A DNA stretch of 64,000 nucleotides from Actinoplanes derwentensis (GTDB taxonomy: Bacteria > Actinomycetota > Actinomycetes > Mycobacteriales > Micromonosporaceae). Below the pieces are notes generated by a model. That model was not told where the DNA came from, ran no database searches, and was given only the letters and a program-made list of their open reading frames with translations. The stretch is from positions 9,831,001 to 9,895,000 of the forward strand of contig NZ_LT629758.1 of assembly GCF_900104725.1 (NCBI RefSeq). Direction: 5' to 3'. Numbering within the stretch: position 1 is the stretch's first letter; every line of letters starts with the position of its first letter. This document shows, piece by piece, positions 27,975 through 36,557 of this stretch. The position numbers and the translations under genes are program-made.

Positions 27975-29203
27975 CCAAGCGCAAGATCGTCCTCGCTTTC
28001 TCCGGTGGACTGGACACCTCGTACGCCCTCGTGGACTTCCGCGAGAAGGGCTGGGACGTGGTGACCGCCAACATCGACACCGGCGGCCTGCACAGCGGGG
28101 AGGCCGAGGTCGTCACCAAGCGGGCCGAGGAGCTGGGCGCCGTCGAGCATCACGTCGTCGACGCCCGGTCGGAGCTGTACCACCGGGTCATCACCTACGC
28201 GATCAAGGCGAACTACCTGCGTAACGGCGCCTACCCGTCGTGTGTCGGCGCCGAGCGGCTGATCCAGGCCGAGAAGGTCGTCCAGGTCGCCCTGGAGGTC
28301 GGCGCGGACGCGGTGGCGCACGGCTCGACCGGTGCCGGGGCGGACCACGTCCGTTACGACGCGGTGATCCGGGCCCTGGCCCCGCACCTGGAGATCGTCA
28401 CCCCGATCCGGGACGAGCGGCTCACCCGGGAGGGGGAGACCGACTTCCTGCGTTCCCGCGGTTACGAGGTCAGCGAGAAGGTCAAGCTCTACTCGATCAA
28501 CGAGGGCCTGATCGGTACGTCCATCGGTGGCGAGGAGACCTACGGCTCCTGGGACTACCTGCCGGAGTCGGCCTGGACCTACACCAAGTCGATCGACGAG
28601 GCGCCGGACAAGGGTGTCGAACTGCTGCTCACCTTCGAGAAGGGTGAGGTGGTGTCGGCGGTGACCGCGGACGGCGACGCGCTGCCCAGCGAGCACAACT
28701 ACTCGATCCTGTCGGCGCTGAACACGCTCGGTGGCGAGCACGGTATCGGCCGGGGCATCCACATGGGTTCCACCATGGTCGGCAACCTGGCCCGGGTCGG
28801 GTTCGAGGCGCCCGGCATGCTGATCCTGCTGGCCGCGCACCGCGAGCTGGAGAAACTGGTCCTGTCGAACCGGCAGCAGGCCACCAAGGCGACGCTCGGC
28901 AACACGTACGGCGACCTGCTGCACGAGGCCGTCTACTTCGACCCGATCATGGACGACTTCCGGGCCTTCCTGGACTCCAGCCAGCGCCGGGTCACCGGCA
29001 CCGTGCGGGTCCTGCTGCACAAGGGCAACATCGTGCTCCTGGGCAGCAAGAGCCCGTACTCGTTGCTGGACGCCGCGACCCGTTCGGGTGTCGTCTACGG
29101 CCACGGTTCGTCGCTGTGGACCGGCGAGCAGGCCCGCGCGTTCGCCCACATGTACTCGGTCCCCGGCGCCATCGCCCGCGCCGCCGCCAACCCCGCCGAG
29201 TAG
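27971..29203 (+). CDS. argG: Argininosuccinate synthase ArgG, divergent type
   Basis: 410 residues, start overlapping the 297-aa gene. It ligates citrulline and aspartate with ATP. The PP-loop is IVLAFSGGLDTSYALVDF, with DAVAHGSTGAGADHVRYDA and YSINEGLIGTSIGGEETYG further on. It lacks the GNVGQGDD-type aspartate loop seen after the PP-loop in most bacterial ArgG. Instead it has TANIDTGGLHSGEAEVV and ANYLRNGAYPSCVGAERLIQ, resembling the variant I associate with Bacteroidetes and some Proteobacteria. It is the only argG here and completes the pathway with argH, so it is almost certainly functional. Confidence 0.9.
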   Translation: MTKRKIVLAFSGGLDTSYALVDFREKGWDVVTANIDTGGLHSGEAEVVTKRAEELGAVEHHVVDARSELYHRVITYAIKANYLRNGAYPSCVGAERLIQAEKVVQVALEVGADAVAHGSTGAGADHVRYDAVIRALAPHLEIVTPIRDERLTREGETDFLRSRGYEVSEKVKLYSINEGLIGTSIGGEETYGSWDYLPESAWTYTKSIDEAPDKGVELLLTFEKGEVVSAVTADGDALPSEHNYSILSALNTLGGEHGIGRGIHMGSTMVGNLARVGFEAPGMLILLAAHRELEKLVLSNRQQATKATLGNTYGDLLHEAVYFDPIMDDFRAFLDSSQRRVTGTVRVLLHKGNIVLLGSKSPYSLLDAATRSGVVYGHGSSLWTGEQARAFAHMYSVPGAIARAAANPAE

Positions 29204-29212
29204 CCAGGTTCA

Positions 29213-29255
29213 GCGTGGTGACTTGCGGTCCGGATCGAGCCGCGGGTCACCACGC
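29213..29255. repeat. 43-nt palindromic element, copy A
   Basis: Arms GCGTGGTGAC (29213-29222) and GTCACCACGC (29246-29255) flank the core GCGGTCCGGATCGA. It lies ten bases after the argG stop, in the gap between convergent argG and dapE. It aligns gap-free with copies B, C and D. Confidence 0.9.
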
Positions 29256-29273
29256 GATGCGGGCGTGGCGGCA

Positions 29274-29316
29274 GCGTGGTGACCCGCGGTCCGGATCGAG
29301 CCGTAAGTCACCACGC
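29274..29316. repeat. 43-nt palindromic element, copy B
   Basis: Same arms as copy A, extendable to 12 bp (CAGCGTGGTGAC and GTCACCACGCTG), and the same core GCGGTCCGGATCGA. It lies 19 bases after copy A and just before the dapE stop. The two hairpins could act as a bidirectional terminator for the convergent genes. Confidence 0.9.
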
Positions 29317-29322
29317 TGGGAG

Positions 29323-30381
29323 TCAGGACAGCCAGGAACGCAGGACGGCGTGGGCCTGGCGGATCTCCGGGATCGGGACGAACTCGTTGTCGGTGTGGGC
29401 CAGCAGTGGGTCGCCGGGGCCGAAGTTGACCGCGGGGACGCCCAGCACGGCGAAGCGGGACACGTCGGTCCAGCCCAGCTTGGCCTGCGGCTCGCGGCCG
29501 ACCAGCTCGACGAACTCCTTGGCGGCCGGGCGGTCCAGGCCGGGGCGGGCGCCGGGGGCGGCGTCGACGACCTCCAGCTCGAAACCGGCGAACACCTCCC
29601 GCAGGTGGGCCTCGGCGTCGGCCACGGAGCGGTCGGGGGCGAAGCGGTGGTTGACGTAGACCGTGCACAGGTCGGGGATCACGTTGCCGGCGATGCCGCC
29701 TTCGATCTTCACCGCGTTGAGGCCCTCGTGATACTGCAGGCCGTCGACGATCGGCTGGCGCGGCACGTAGGCGCGGAGCACGTCGAGGACCGCCCCGGCG
29801 CTGTGGATGGCGTTGCTGCCGCGCCACGAGCGGGCCGAGTGCGCCGCCACCCCGGGCACGGTGATCGTCACCCGCATGGTGCCCTGGCAGCCGCCCTCGA
29901 CGGTGCCGTCGGACGGCTCGCCGAGGATCGCGAAGTCGCCGGCCAGCCACTCAGGGTGGTTGCGGACCAGTCGCCCGAGCCCGTTGAGCTTGGCCGCGAC
30001 CTCCTCGTGGTCGTAGAACACGTAGGTCAGGTCGTAACGCGGCTCGGTCAGCGTCGCGGCGAGGTGCAGCGCCACGGCCACGCCGGCTTTCATGTCGCAG
30101 GTGCCGCGCCCGCGCATCAGGTCACCGTCGACGACGACCGGCAGGTTGTCCTTGATCGGCACGGTGTCGAGGTGGCCGGCGATCACCACCCGGGTGTCGC
30201 GCCCCAGCGAGGTGCGTGCCACGACGGCGTCACCGTCCCGGAGGACCTCCAGATGCCCGAACGAGCGCAGGGCGGTCTCGACGGCGTCGGCCAGGGCCTT
30301 CTCCTCGCCGCTGACGGACGGAATGTCACAGATGGCCCGAGTGAGTTCGACGACATCACCGGTCAGATCGAGCGTGGTCAT
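29323..30381 (-). CDS. dapE: Succinyl-diaminopimelate desuccinylase DapE
   Basis: 352 residues from ATG 30381. An M20 metallopeptidase that releases L,L-diaminopimelate for lysine and peptidoglycan. Zinc ligands appear in VIAGHLDTVP, GRGTCDMKAG, YDHEEV and FAILGEPSDG, with the dimerisation-domain His in GVAAHSARSW and the late ligand in LLAHTDNEF. The opening LTRAICDIPSVSGEE is typical of actinobacterial DapE rather than ArgE. It sits convergently between argG and argH. The promoter has TAAGTT six bases before the ATG and no Shine-Dalgarno, so a leaderless mRNA is likely. Confidence 0.93.
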   Translation of the reverse strand: MTTLDLTGDVVELTRAICDIPSVSGEEKALADAVETALRSFGHLEVLRDGDAVVARTSLGRDTRVVIAGHLDTVPIKDNLPVVVDGDLMRGRGTCDMKAGVAVALHLAATLTEPRYDLTYVFYDHEEVAAKLNGLGRLVRNHPEWLAGDFAILGEPSDGTVEGGCQGTMRVTITVPGVAAHSARSWRGSNAIHSAGAVLDVLRAYVPRQPIVDGLQYHEGLNAVKIEGGIAGNVIPDLCTVYVNHRFAPDRSVADAEAHLREVFAGFELEVVDAAPGARPGLDRPAAKEFVELVGREPQAKLGWTDVSRFAVLGVPAVNFGPGDPLLAHTDNEFVPIPEIRQAHAVLRSWLS

Positions 30382-30387
30382 GTTGCA

Positions 30388-30393
30388 AACTTA
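30388..30393 (-). promoter_or_regulatory. Leaderless-type -10 box of dapE
   Basis: TAAGTT on the minus strand ends six bases before the ATG at 30381. No Shine-Dalgarno is present. Transcription should begin at or next to the start codon. Confidence 0.55.
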
Positions 30394-30404
30394 TCAGACA
30401 TCAG

Positions 30405-30416
30405 GCATTTTTATGC
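30405..30416. promoter_or_regulatory. Candidate ARG box between dapE and argH
   Basis: GCATTTTTATGC is a near-perfect AT-centred inverted repeat with the GCAT half-sites expected of an ARG box. It lies 91 bases before the argH start and 24 before dapE, so ArgR could control argH separately from the main operon. Confidence 0.5.
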
Positions 30417-30506
30417 ACGGCGATGTGGTCCCACCCCGTGCCGTGGCCGACCGTCGCACCGATAGGGTCAGGAAGGTAACGAAACGTGAACGACCGAGGA
30501 GAACCC

Positions 30507-31937
30507 GTGGCGGAGAGCGACGAGCCGACCAGGCTGTGGGGTGGCCGCTTCGCCGGTGGCCCGGCCGAGGCGCTGGCCCGGCTGAGCGTCAGCGTCCAGT
30601 TCGACTGGCGGCTCGCGCCGTATGACCTGCTGGCCTCCCGCGCGCACGCCCGGGTCCTGGCCAACGCGGGCCTGCTCGACGCCGACGAGCTGGGCAAGAT
30701 CCTGGCCGCGCTGGACGATCTGGCGTCGGCCTGTGCCGCGGGCGAGTTCCGTCCCACGATCGAGGACGAGGACGTGCACACCGCCCTGGAGCGCGGCCTG
30801 CTGGAGCGCCTCGGAGCGCTCGGCGGCAAGCTGCGCGCCGGCCGGTCCCGCAACGACCAGGTCGCCACCGACCTGCGGCTCTACCTGCGTGACCACGCCC
30901 GTGGGGTGGCGGTGGCCCTGATCGAGCTGGCCGATGCACTGACCGAGCAGGCGTCCCGCAACGTCGACACCCCGGCGCCGGGCCTGACCCACGTGCAGCA
31001 CGCGCAGCCGGTGAGTTTCGGCCACTGGCTGCTGGCGCACGTCCAGCCGCTGCTGCGTGACCTGGAGCGGCTGCGCGACTGGGATGTCCGCACCGCGATC
31101 AGCCCGCTGGGGTCGGGCGCGCTGGCCGGTTCGTCGCTGCCGCTGGACCCGGCCGCGGTGGCCAAGGAGCTGGGTTTCACCGCTCCCGCGCAGAACTCGA
31201 TGGACGCCGTCGCCGACCGCGACTTCGTGGCCGAGTTCCTCTTCATCACCGCGCTGATCGGTGTGCACCTGTCCCGCCTCGGCGAGGAGGTGGTGCTCTG
31301 GACGTCGACCGAGTTCGGCTGGGTGGAGCTGGACGACGCCTTCGCCACCGGTTCGTCGATCATGCCGCAGAAGAAGAACGCGGACATCGCCGAGCTGGCC
31401 CGGGGTAAGAGTGGCCGGCTGATCGGTGGCCTGGTGGCGGTGCTGACCATGCTCAAGGGCCTGCCGTTGACGTACGACCGGGACATGCAGGAGGACAAGG
31501 AGCCCGCTTTCGACGCGGTGGACACCTTGCAGCTGCTGCTGCCGGCGCTGGCCGGGATGATCTCGACGATGACCGTCCGGGTGGACCGGCTGACCGCCGC
31601 GGCGCCGGTGGGCTTCTCGCTGGCCACCGAGGTCGCCGACTGGCTGGTGCGCCGCAACGTGCCGTTCCGGGACGCGCACGAGATCACCGGCCGGCTGGTG
31701 GCGCTCTGTTCAGCTCGCGAGTGTGAGCTGGAGGACGTGACCGACGACGACCTGAAGACGGTCAGCGAGCACCTGGACCCGTCGGTGCGTGAGGTGCTGT
31801 CGGTGTCGTCGGCGCTCGCGGCCCGCACGACGCCGGGTTCGACCGGTCCCGGCCCGGTGGCCGACCAGCTCGCCACGGTGCAGCACAAGCTGGACAACTG
31901 GCGTCAGTGGGCGGTCGAGCAGGTGGTTCCGCGCTAA
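30507..31937 (+). CDS. argH: Argininosuccinate lyase ArgH
   Basis: 476 residues from GTG 30507, preferred over GTG 30486 because GAGGAG lies at 30496-30501. It cleaves argininosuccinate to arginine and fumarate. Family motifs: LWGGRFAGGPAEAL, EDVHTALERGL, AGRSRNDQVATDLRLYLR, THVQHAQPVSFGHWL and the mobile signature loop GSSIMPQKKNADIAELARG carrying the catalytic Ser. It is separated from the rest of arg by the inverted dapE gene, and followed by a strong terminator. Confidence 0.97.
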   Translation: MAESDEPTRLWGGRFAGGPAEALARLSVSVQFDWRLAPYDLLASRAHARVLANAGLLDADELGKILAALDDLASACAAGEFRPTIEDEDVHTALERGLLERLGALGGKLRAGRSRNDQVATDLRLYLRDHARGVAVALIELADALTEQASRNVDTPAPGLTHVQHAQPVSFGHWLLAHVQPLLRDLERLRDWDVRTAISPLGSGALAGSSLPLDPAAVAKELGFTAPAQNSMDAVADRDFVAEFLFITALIGVHLSRLGEEVVLWTSTEFGWVELDDAFATGSSIMPQKKNADIAELARGKSGRLIGGLVAVLTMLKGLPLTYDRDMQEDKEPAFDAVDTLQLLLPALAGMISTMTVRVDRLTAAAPVGFSLATEVADWLVRRNVPFRDAHEITGRLVALCSARECELEDVTDDDLKTVSEHLDPSVREVLSVSSALAARTTPGSTGPGPVADQLATVQHKLDNWRQWAVEQVVPR

Positions 31938-31953
31938 GCGGGCAGAACGCGGA

Positions 31954-31988
31954 AGCGGTGACGGGCACGACGCCCGTCACCGCTTTTT
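31954..31988 (+). terminator. Rho-independent terminator of argH
   Basis: Perfect 13-bp stem AGCGGTGACGGGC / GCCCGTCACCGCT with a five-base loop, followed by TTTTT. This is the clearest intrinsic terminator in the window. Confidence 0.92.
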
Positions 31989-32009
31989 CATGCGCGGATC
32001 CGGCATCGA

Positions 32010-32029
32010 CTTGCAGTCCGTTTTGCAAG
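32010..32029. promoter_or_regulatory. Candidate MalR-type operator upstream of the maltodextrin transporter
   Basis: CTTGCA (32010-32015) and TGCAAG (32024-32029) form an inverted repeat with an eight-base spacer, like the TTGCA/TGCAA half-sites of actinobacterial MalR operators. It is 168 bases before the binding-protein gene. The same GCAAG half-sites recur upstream of the amylopullulanase gene. Confidence 0.5.
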
Positions 32030-32131
32030 ATTTTTCAGAGTGAGAACGATCGAAAGCCGATCGGCAGCGCAACGCTGGCGCTTTTATGCGCTTTTGTCCC
32101 ACCGGCTTGTTTCCGATGAGTGCGCAAGGGG

Positions 32132-32164
32132 TTTCTGGCGATGAAACTTCTTGCTAGCGTCCGG
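32132..32164 (+). promoter_or_regulatory. Promoter of the maltodextrin ABC operon
   Basis: TTTCTG (32132-32137), 17 bases, TAGCGT (32155-32160). The -10 region lies inside CTTGCTAGCGTCCGG (32150-32164), a 15-base string repeated exactly at the amylopullulanase promoter, which suggests shared control. Confidence 0.6.
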
Positions 32165-32196
32165 TCGACATCGAGCCGGTCGTCAAGGAGCGCAAC

Positions 32197-33477
32197 ATGC
32201 GTCGCATCACCACGGGACTCGCCGCCGCCGGTCTGGTCCTCACGCTCGCCGCCTGCGGTGGCACTAAAACCGCCAAGACCACCGAGGAACCGGCCCCGCC
32301 CACTGAACTCACCTGGTGGGACACCTCGGACGCCAAGAACGAGGGCCCGGTCTTCCAGGAGCTGATCAAGAAGTTCTCCGCCGAGTTCCCGAACGTGCGG
32401 ATCAACTACCAGTCGGTGCCGTTCGCCGACGCGCAGAACAAGTTCAAGACCGCCGCCGCGGCCAAGACCGGCGCCCCGGACATCCTGCGCGCCGAGGTCG
32501 CCTGGGTGCCGGAGTTCGCGTCGCTCGGTTACCTCTACTCGCTGGACGGCTCCGACCTGACCGCCGACGCGGCCGACTACAACCCGGCCGCGCTCGCCTC
32601 CACCAAACTGGACGGCAAGACGTACGGCGTCCCGCAGGTCACCGACAGCCTCGCCCTGCTCTACAACAAGGATCTGGTCGAGAAGGCCGGTGTTGAGATC
32701 CCGAAGACCTGGGCCGAACTGAAGACCGCCGCGCGGACGGTCAAGCAGAAGACCGGCGCCGACGGCCTCTACCTGAACCCGGCCGGCTACTTCACCCTGC
32801 CGTTCCTCTACGGCGAGGGCGGCGACCTGGTCGACACGGCGGCGAAGAGCATCGTGGTGAACTCGGCGCCGAACGTCGCCGGCCTGAAGATCGCCAAGGA
32901 CCTGATCGACAGTGGCGCCGCGGTGAAGCCGTCCGCCACCGACGGTTACAACACGATGATGACCCTCTTCAAGGAGAAGAAGATCGCCTTCATCATCAAC
33001 GGCCCGTGGGAGGTCGGAAACGTCAAGTCCGCCCCGGACTTCGGTGGGGTCGAGAACCTCGGCGTCGCGCCGGTCCCGGCCGGGTCGGTCCGGGCCGGTA
33101 CCCCGATCGGCGGCCACGACTACGTGGTCTGGTCCGGTGTCCCGCAGGAGAAGGCCGCGGCCGCCGTCGCGTTCATCAAGTTCATGAACTCCGCCGAGTC
33201 GCAGGCGTTCCTGGCCGGCAAGCTGGGCCTGCTGCCGACCCGCAAGTCGGCGTACGAGATCGACACGGTGGAGAACGACGCGGTGATCTCCGCGTTCAAG
33301 CCGGTTTCGGAGACCGCGGTGAGCCGCCCGTGGATTCCGGAGGGTGGCCAGTTCTTCGGCGCGCTCGACCAACTCGCCACCGAAGTCCTGGTGCAGGACG
33401 CGGACCCGAAGACCGCGCTCGACGCAGTGGCGGCGAAGTACAAGGCCGAGGTCGTCCCGGCGTACGCCACCAACTGA
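32197..33477 (+). CDS. malE: Maltose/maltodextrin ABC transporter, solute-binding lipoprotein
   Basis: 426 residues from ATG 32197 with AAGGAG upstream. A lipoprotein signal ends at LTLAAC, with lipidated Cys20, so it is tethered to the outer membrane face. The family 1 solute-binding fold shows ELTWWDTSDAKNEGPVFQ, FSAEFPNVRINYQSVPF, GVPQVTDSLALLYNKDLVEKAG split over about residues 145-166, and FIINGPWEVGNV. Context (two permeases, LacI regulator, amylopullulanase) points to malto-oligosaccharides made by the secreted enzyme. Its stop overlaps malF by one base. Confidence 0.88.
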   Translation: MRRITTGLAAAGLVLTLAACGGTKTAKTTEEPAPPTELTWWDTSDAKNEGPVFQELIKKFSAEFPNVRINYQSVPFADAQNKFKTAAAAKTGAPDILRAEVAWVPEFASLGYLYSLDGSDLTADAADYNPAALASTKLDGKTYGVPQVTDSLALLYNKDLVEKAGVEIPKTWAELKTAARTVKQKTGADGLYLNPAGYFTLPFLYGEGGDLVDTAAKSIVVNSAPNVAGLKIAKDLIDSGAAVKPSATDGYNTMMTLFKEKKIAFIINGPWEVGNVKSAPDFGGVENLGVAPVPAGSVRAGTPIGGHDYVVWSGVPQEKAAAAVAFIKFMNSAESQAFLAGKLGLLPTRKSAYEIDTVENDAVISAFKPVSETAVSRPWIPEGGQFFGALDQLATEVLVQDADPKTALDAVAAKYKAEVVPAYATN

Positions 33478-34442
33478 TGGCCACGATGACCGCACTCCGG
33501 CGGAGCTGGGACAAGCACTGGACGGCCTGGGCGATGGTCGTACCGGTCGTGCTGGTCCTGGCGGTCCTGATCCTTTATCCCCTGGCCAACGGCATCTGGC
33601 TGAGCTTCACCGACCAGACCGAGGCCAACCAGCTCGCCGAGATCTGCACCAGGTCGATCACCGGTGGCGAGGTGTGCCGGGACAACCCGGACGTCTGGTC
33701 GTTCGTCGGTCTCGGCAACTATGCCGACGTGCTCACCGGCCGGATCGGCGAGTTCTGGCAGTGGACCGGCACCACCCTGATCTGGACGGCCGCCGGGGTC
33801 ACCTTCCACTACGGTCTCGGGCTGGGCCTGGCCGTCCTGATCCACCGGGAGATGCGATTCCGCGGCCTCTACCGGGTGCTGCTGGTCCTGCCGTGGGCGG
33901 TGCCCGCGTTCATCAGCGCATTCGCCTGGAAGTTCCTCTTCAACGAGCGGCTCGGCCTGGTCAACTCGGTGCTCAACGCGTTCGGGGTGGACTCGGTGGC
34001 CTGGTTCGCCGATCGCTGGACGTCGCTGTTCGTCGCGGTGCTCACCAACATCTGGCTGGGTGTGCCGTTCATGATGGTGGCTCTGCTCGGCGGGTTGCAG
34101 AGCATCCCGGGGGACCTGTACGAGTCGGCCGCGATCGACGGCGCGTCGCCGTGGCAGCGGTTCCGGGCCATCACCCTGCCGGGGCTGCGACCGGTCAGCA
34201 CGACGGTGATCCTGCTCGGCACGATCTGGACGTTCAACATGTTCCCGATCATCTTCCTGGTCACCGAGGGACAGCCGGCCGGGCAGACCGAGATCCTGGT
34301 GACCGGCGCGTTCCGGGCCGCGTTCGAGGGCATCCGGAACTACTCGCTGGCCTCCACGTACGGCGTACTTATCCTCTCGATTCTGTTGATCTTCTCGGTG
34401 TTCTACCGGCGGGTGCTGCGCGAGCAGGGCGAGGTGTGGTGA
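33477..34442 (+). CDS. malF: Maltodextrin ABC transporter permease, MalF-type
   Basis: 321 residues from ATG 33477 (TGATG overlap); an alternative Met lies three codons on. About six membrane helices, the first being AMVVPVVLVLAVLILYPLAN. The cytoplasmic EAA loop is YESAAIDGASPWQRFRAITL, the docking site for the ATPase. No ATPase gene is present, as is usual where a shared MsiK-type ATPase elsewhere serves several sugar importers. Forms the channel with malG. Confidence 0.9.
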   Translation: MATMTALRRSWDKHWTAWAMVVPVVLVLAVLILYPLANGIWLSFTDQTEANQLAEICTRSITGGEVCRDNPDVWSFVGLGNYADVLTGRIGEFWQWTGTTLIWTAAGVTFHYGLGLGLAVLIHREMRFRGLYRVLLVLPWAVPAFISAFAWKFLFNERLGLVNSVLNAFGVDSVAWFADRWTSLFVAVLTNIWLGVPFMMVALLGGLQSIPGDLYESAAIDGASPWQRFRAITLPGLRPVSTTVILLGTIWTFNMFPIIFLVTEGQPAGQTEILVTGAFRAAFEGIRNYSLASTYGVLILSILLIFSVFYRRVLREQGEVW

Positions 34443-35269
34443 TGGCCCGGAGCAGGCGCAGTTCGGTCGCGCTGCACGGGACTCTGATCCTGGCCTCGTT
34501 GATCGCGGCCGGCCCGATCCTGTGGGTGGTGCTCAGTTCGTTCAAGCCCGGATACGCCGTGCAGAGCACCGAGATCACCCTGATCAAGGACCCGACACTG
34601 GCGAACTACCGGTACGTGCTGTTCGAGACGAGCTTCCCGATCTGGTTCCGGAACTCGGTGATCGTGGCGAGCCTGACCATGCTGATCGGCATCTTCCTGT
34701 CGGCCACCACCGGTTACGCGCTGTCCCGGTTCAACTTTCCGGGCCGCCGCTCGCTGATGACGGTCTTCCTGGTCACCCAGATGTTCCCGGTGTCGATCCT
34801 GATCGTGCCGATCTACTCGATCATGTCCGGCCTCGGGTTGATCAACACGCTTCCGGCGCTGATCATCGCGTACCTGACGATCGCTGTGCCGTTCTGCGCC
34901 TGGATGCTGAAAGGATATTTCGACTCGATCCCGACCTCGCTCGACGAGGCGGCGGCACTGGACGGGTGTGACCCGTTCCGGACCTTCTGGCGGGTGATCC
35001 TGCCGCTGGCCCGGCCGGCGATCGCGGTCACCGGCTTCTACTCGTTCCTCACCGCCTGGGGCGAGGTGGCTTACGCGTCGGCCTTCACCCAGACCGACGA
35101 CACATTCACCCTGGCGTACGGGTTACAACAGTTCGTCCCGCAGTTCAACGCGCAGTGGGAATACCTGACCGCGGCGGCCGTGCTCGTCACGATTCCAGCC
35201 GGAATCGTATTCCTCTTCGCACAACGGCATCTCGTGTCGGGCCTTACCGCCGGTGGCACGAAGGGCTGA
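34442..35269 (+). CDS. malG: Maltodextrin ABC transporter permease, MalG-type
   Basis: 275 residues from ATG 34442, overlapping malF by one base. About six membrane helices (first: GTLILASLIAAGPILWVVLS) and the EAA loop SLDEAAALDGCDPFRTFWRV. The C-terminal TIPAGIVFLFAQRHLVSGLT is typical of MalG-type permeases. Third and last gene of the transporter operon, closed by a hairpin at 35284. Confidence 0.9.
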   Translation: MARSRRSSVALHGTLILASLIAAGPILWVVLSSFKPGYAVQSTEITLIKDPTLANYRYVLFETSFPIWFRNSVIVASLTMLIGIFLSATTGYALSRFNFPGRRSLMTVFLVTQMFPVSILIVPIYSIMSGLGLINTLPALIIAYLTIAVPFCAWMLKGYFDSIPTSLDEAAALDGCDPFRTFWRVILPLARPAIAVTGFYSFLTAWGEVAYASAFTQTDDTFTLAYGLQQFVPQFNAQWEYLTAAAVLVTIPAGIVFLFAQRHLVSGLTAGGTKG

Positions 35270-35283
35270 TCTGCGGAAAGGAG

Positions 35284-35316
35284 ACGCCGGTATTCGGGAT
35301 TTCCGAATACCGGCGT
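35284..35316. terminator. Bidirectional hairpin terminator between malG and the LacI-family gene
   Basis: A perfect 14-bp stem (ACGCCGGTATTCGG / CCGAATACCGGCGT) with a five-base GATTT loop, between convergent stops. It could end both transcripts; T-tracts are short. Confidence 0.75.
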
Positions 35317-35322
35317 TATCGG

Positions 35323-36360
35323 TCAGGCGACCGGAAGTGCGGCCCGGGACGGCGCGATTGCCGTCGAGTTGCGCACCACCAGTTCGGGATGGAAAAGGTA
35401 CTCCGATTTCGGAGCACCGTGCCCGTTGATCTCGTCGATCAGGGAACGGACCGCGGCCACCGCCATCGAGGCGACCGGCTGGCGCAGTGTGGTCAGCGGC
35501 GGGTCGGTGAACGGGATCAGCGTCGAGTCGTCGAACCCGATCACCGACACGTCCTCGGGAACCCGCAGCCCCCGGCGCCGGGCGGCCCGGATCGCACCGA
35601 GCGCCATCATGTCCGACGCACAGATGATGCCTGTCGCACCCCTGCTGAGCAGGCGTTCCGCGGCGACCTCGCCACCTTCGACACCGAACAGGGTCAGCGA
35701 GACCAACTCGTCGACCTCGGCGTCCGGGATGTTCAGCTCCCGCTTGAGCGCCGTGCGGTAACCCTCCAGCTTGCGCTGGGTGGTGATGAACCGGTTGGGC
35801 CCGGAGATCATGCCGATCCGGCGGTGCCCGAGCGCGACCAGGTGAGTGACCCCCAGCTCGCCGGCGACCCGGTCGTCACAGGACACGAACGGCGCCTCCA
35901 GCTCCTTGGCGAAGCTGTTGACCAGCACGATCGGGAGCGGACGGTCGAGCAGCCGCTGGTAGCGCGACCGGTCCGAAGTGGTGTCGGCGGCCAGGGACGA
36001 GATGAAGACGATCCCGGAGACCTGCCGGTCCAGCAGCATCTCGACGTATTCGTCCTCGGTGACGCCGCCCGGCGACTGGGTGCAGAGCACCGGGGTGTAA
36101 CCGTGCTGGGCCAGTGACGACTCGACCGCCTGCGCGAAGGCCGGGAAGATCGGGTTCTCCAGCTCGGGGACCACCAGGCCGACGAGTCCGGCGCTTCGTT
36201 TGCGCAGGCGCTCGGGCCGTTCGTAACCGAGAACGTCGAGGGCGGTCAGGACCGCCTGTCTGGTTTCAGCGGAGACACCGGGGCGGTCATTGATGACACG
36301 CGACACCGTCGCCTCACTGACCTGAGCCTGTTTGGCGATATCGGCCATTCGCGCACGCAT
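35323..36360 (-). CDS. LacI-family transcriptional regulator, MalR-type
   Basis: 345 residues from ATG 36360. The N-terminal helix-turn-helix and hinge are MADIAKQAQVSEATVSRVIN and DRPGVSAETRQAVLTALDVL. The periplasmic-binding-protein-like sensor domain begins LVGLVVPELENPIFPAFAQA and includes FVSCDDRVAGELGVTHLVAL and VIGFDDSTLIPFTDPPLTTL. Flanked by the maltodextrin importer and the amylopullulanase gene, it probably represses both and is induced by malto-oligosaccharide. TAGAGT six bases before the ATG suggests a leaderless transcript, although GGGAG also precedes the ATG. Confidence 0.88.
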   Translation of the reverse strand: MRARMADIAKQAQVSEATVSRVINDRPGVSAETRQAVLTALDVLGYERPERLRKRSAGLVGLVVPELENPIFPAFAQAVESSLAQHGYTPVLCTQSPGGVTEDEYVEMLLDRQVSGIVFISSLAADTTSDRSRYQRLLDRPLPIVLVNSFAKELEAPFVSCDDRVAGELGVTHLVALGHRRIGMISGPNRFITTQRKLEGYRTALKRELNIPDAEVDELVSLTLFGVEGGEVAAERLLSRGATGIICASDMMALGAIRAARRRGLRVPEDVSVIGFDDSTLIPFTDPPLTTLRQPVASMAVAAVRSLIDEINGHGAPKSEYLFHPELVVRNSTAIAPSRAALPVA

Positions 36361-36409
36361 GCTCCCACTCTAGTCACCTGCCGGGTGTCGGGCATGGTCC
36401 TGAAAGCTC

Positions 36410-36442
36410 TTCCATTGCCTGCAAGACCTTGCTAGCGTCCGG
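36410..36442 (+). promoter_or_regulatory. Promoter and operator of the amylopullulanase gene
   Basis: TTCCAT (36410-36415), 17 bases, TAGCGT (36433-36438). Between the boxes, GCAAG-AC-CTTGC (36421-36432) is a perfect inverted repeat, well placed to block RNA polymerase. CTTGCTAGCGTCCGG (36428-36442) is identical to the transporter promoter. Confidence 0.6.
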
Positions 36443-36557
36443 CGACAAGAGTGATACACGTTGATTCTTCGATGCAGTGGTCCCGGTGTCGTCCACGCCG
36501 GGGCAGCGCAAAATCAATGACAATCGATCCGATACCACCGAATCGGAAGGGTGCGCC

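Noticed and set aside
29204..29322. Elements A and B considered as attachment sites of a mobile element
   Set aside because: No integrase or transposase gene nearby and only 19 bases between the copies; a repeat family or terminators fit better.
29323..30381. Annotation as acetylornithine deacetylase (argE) because of the arg neighbours
   Set aside because: Sequence matches the actinobacterial DapE pattern, and ArgJ makes ArgE unnecessary.
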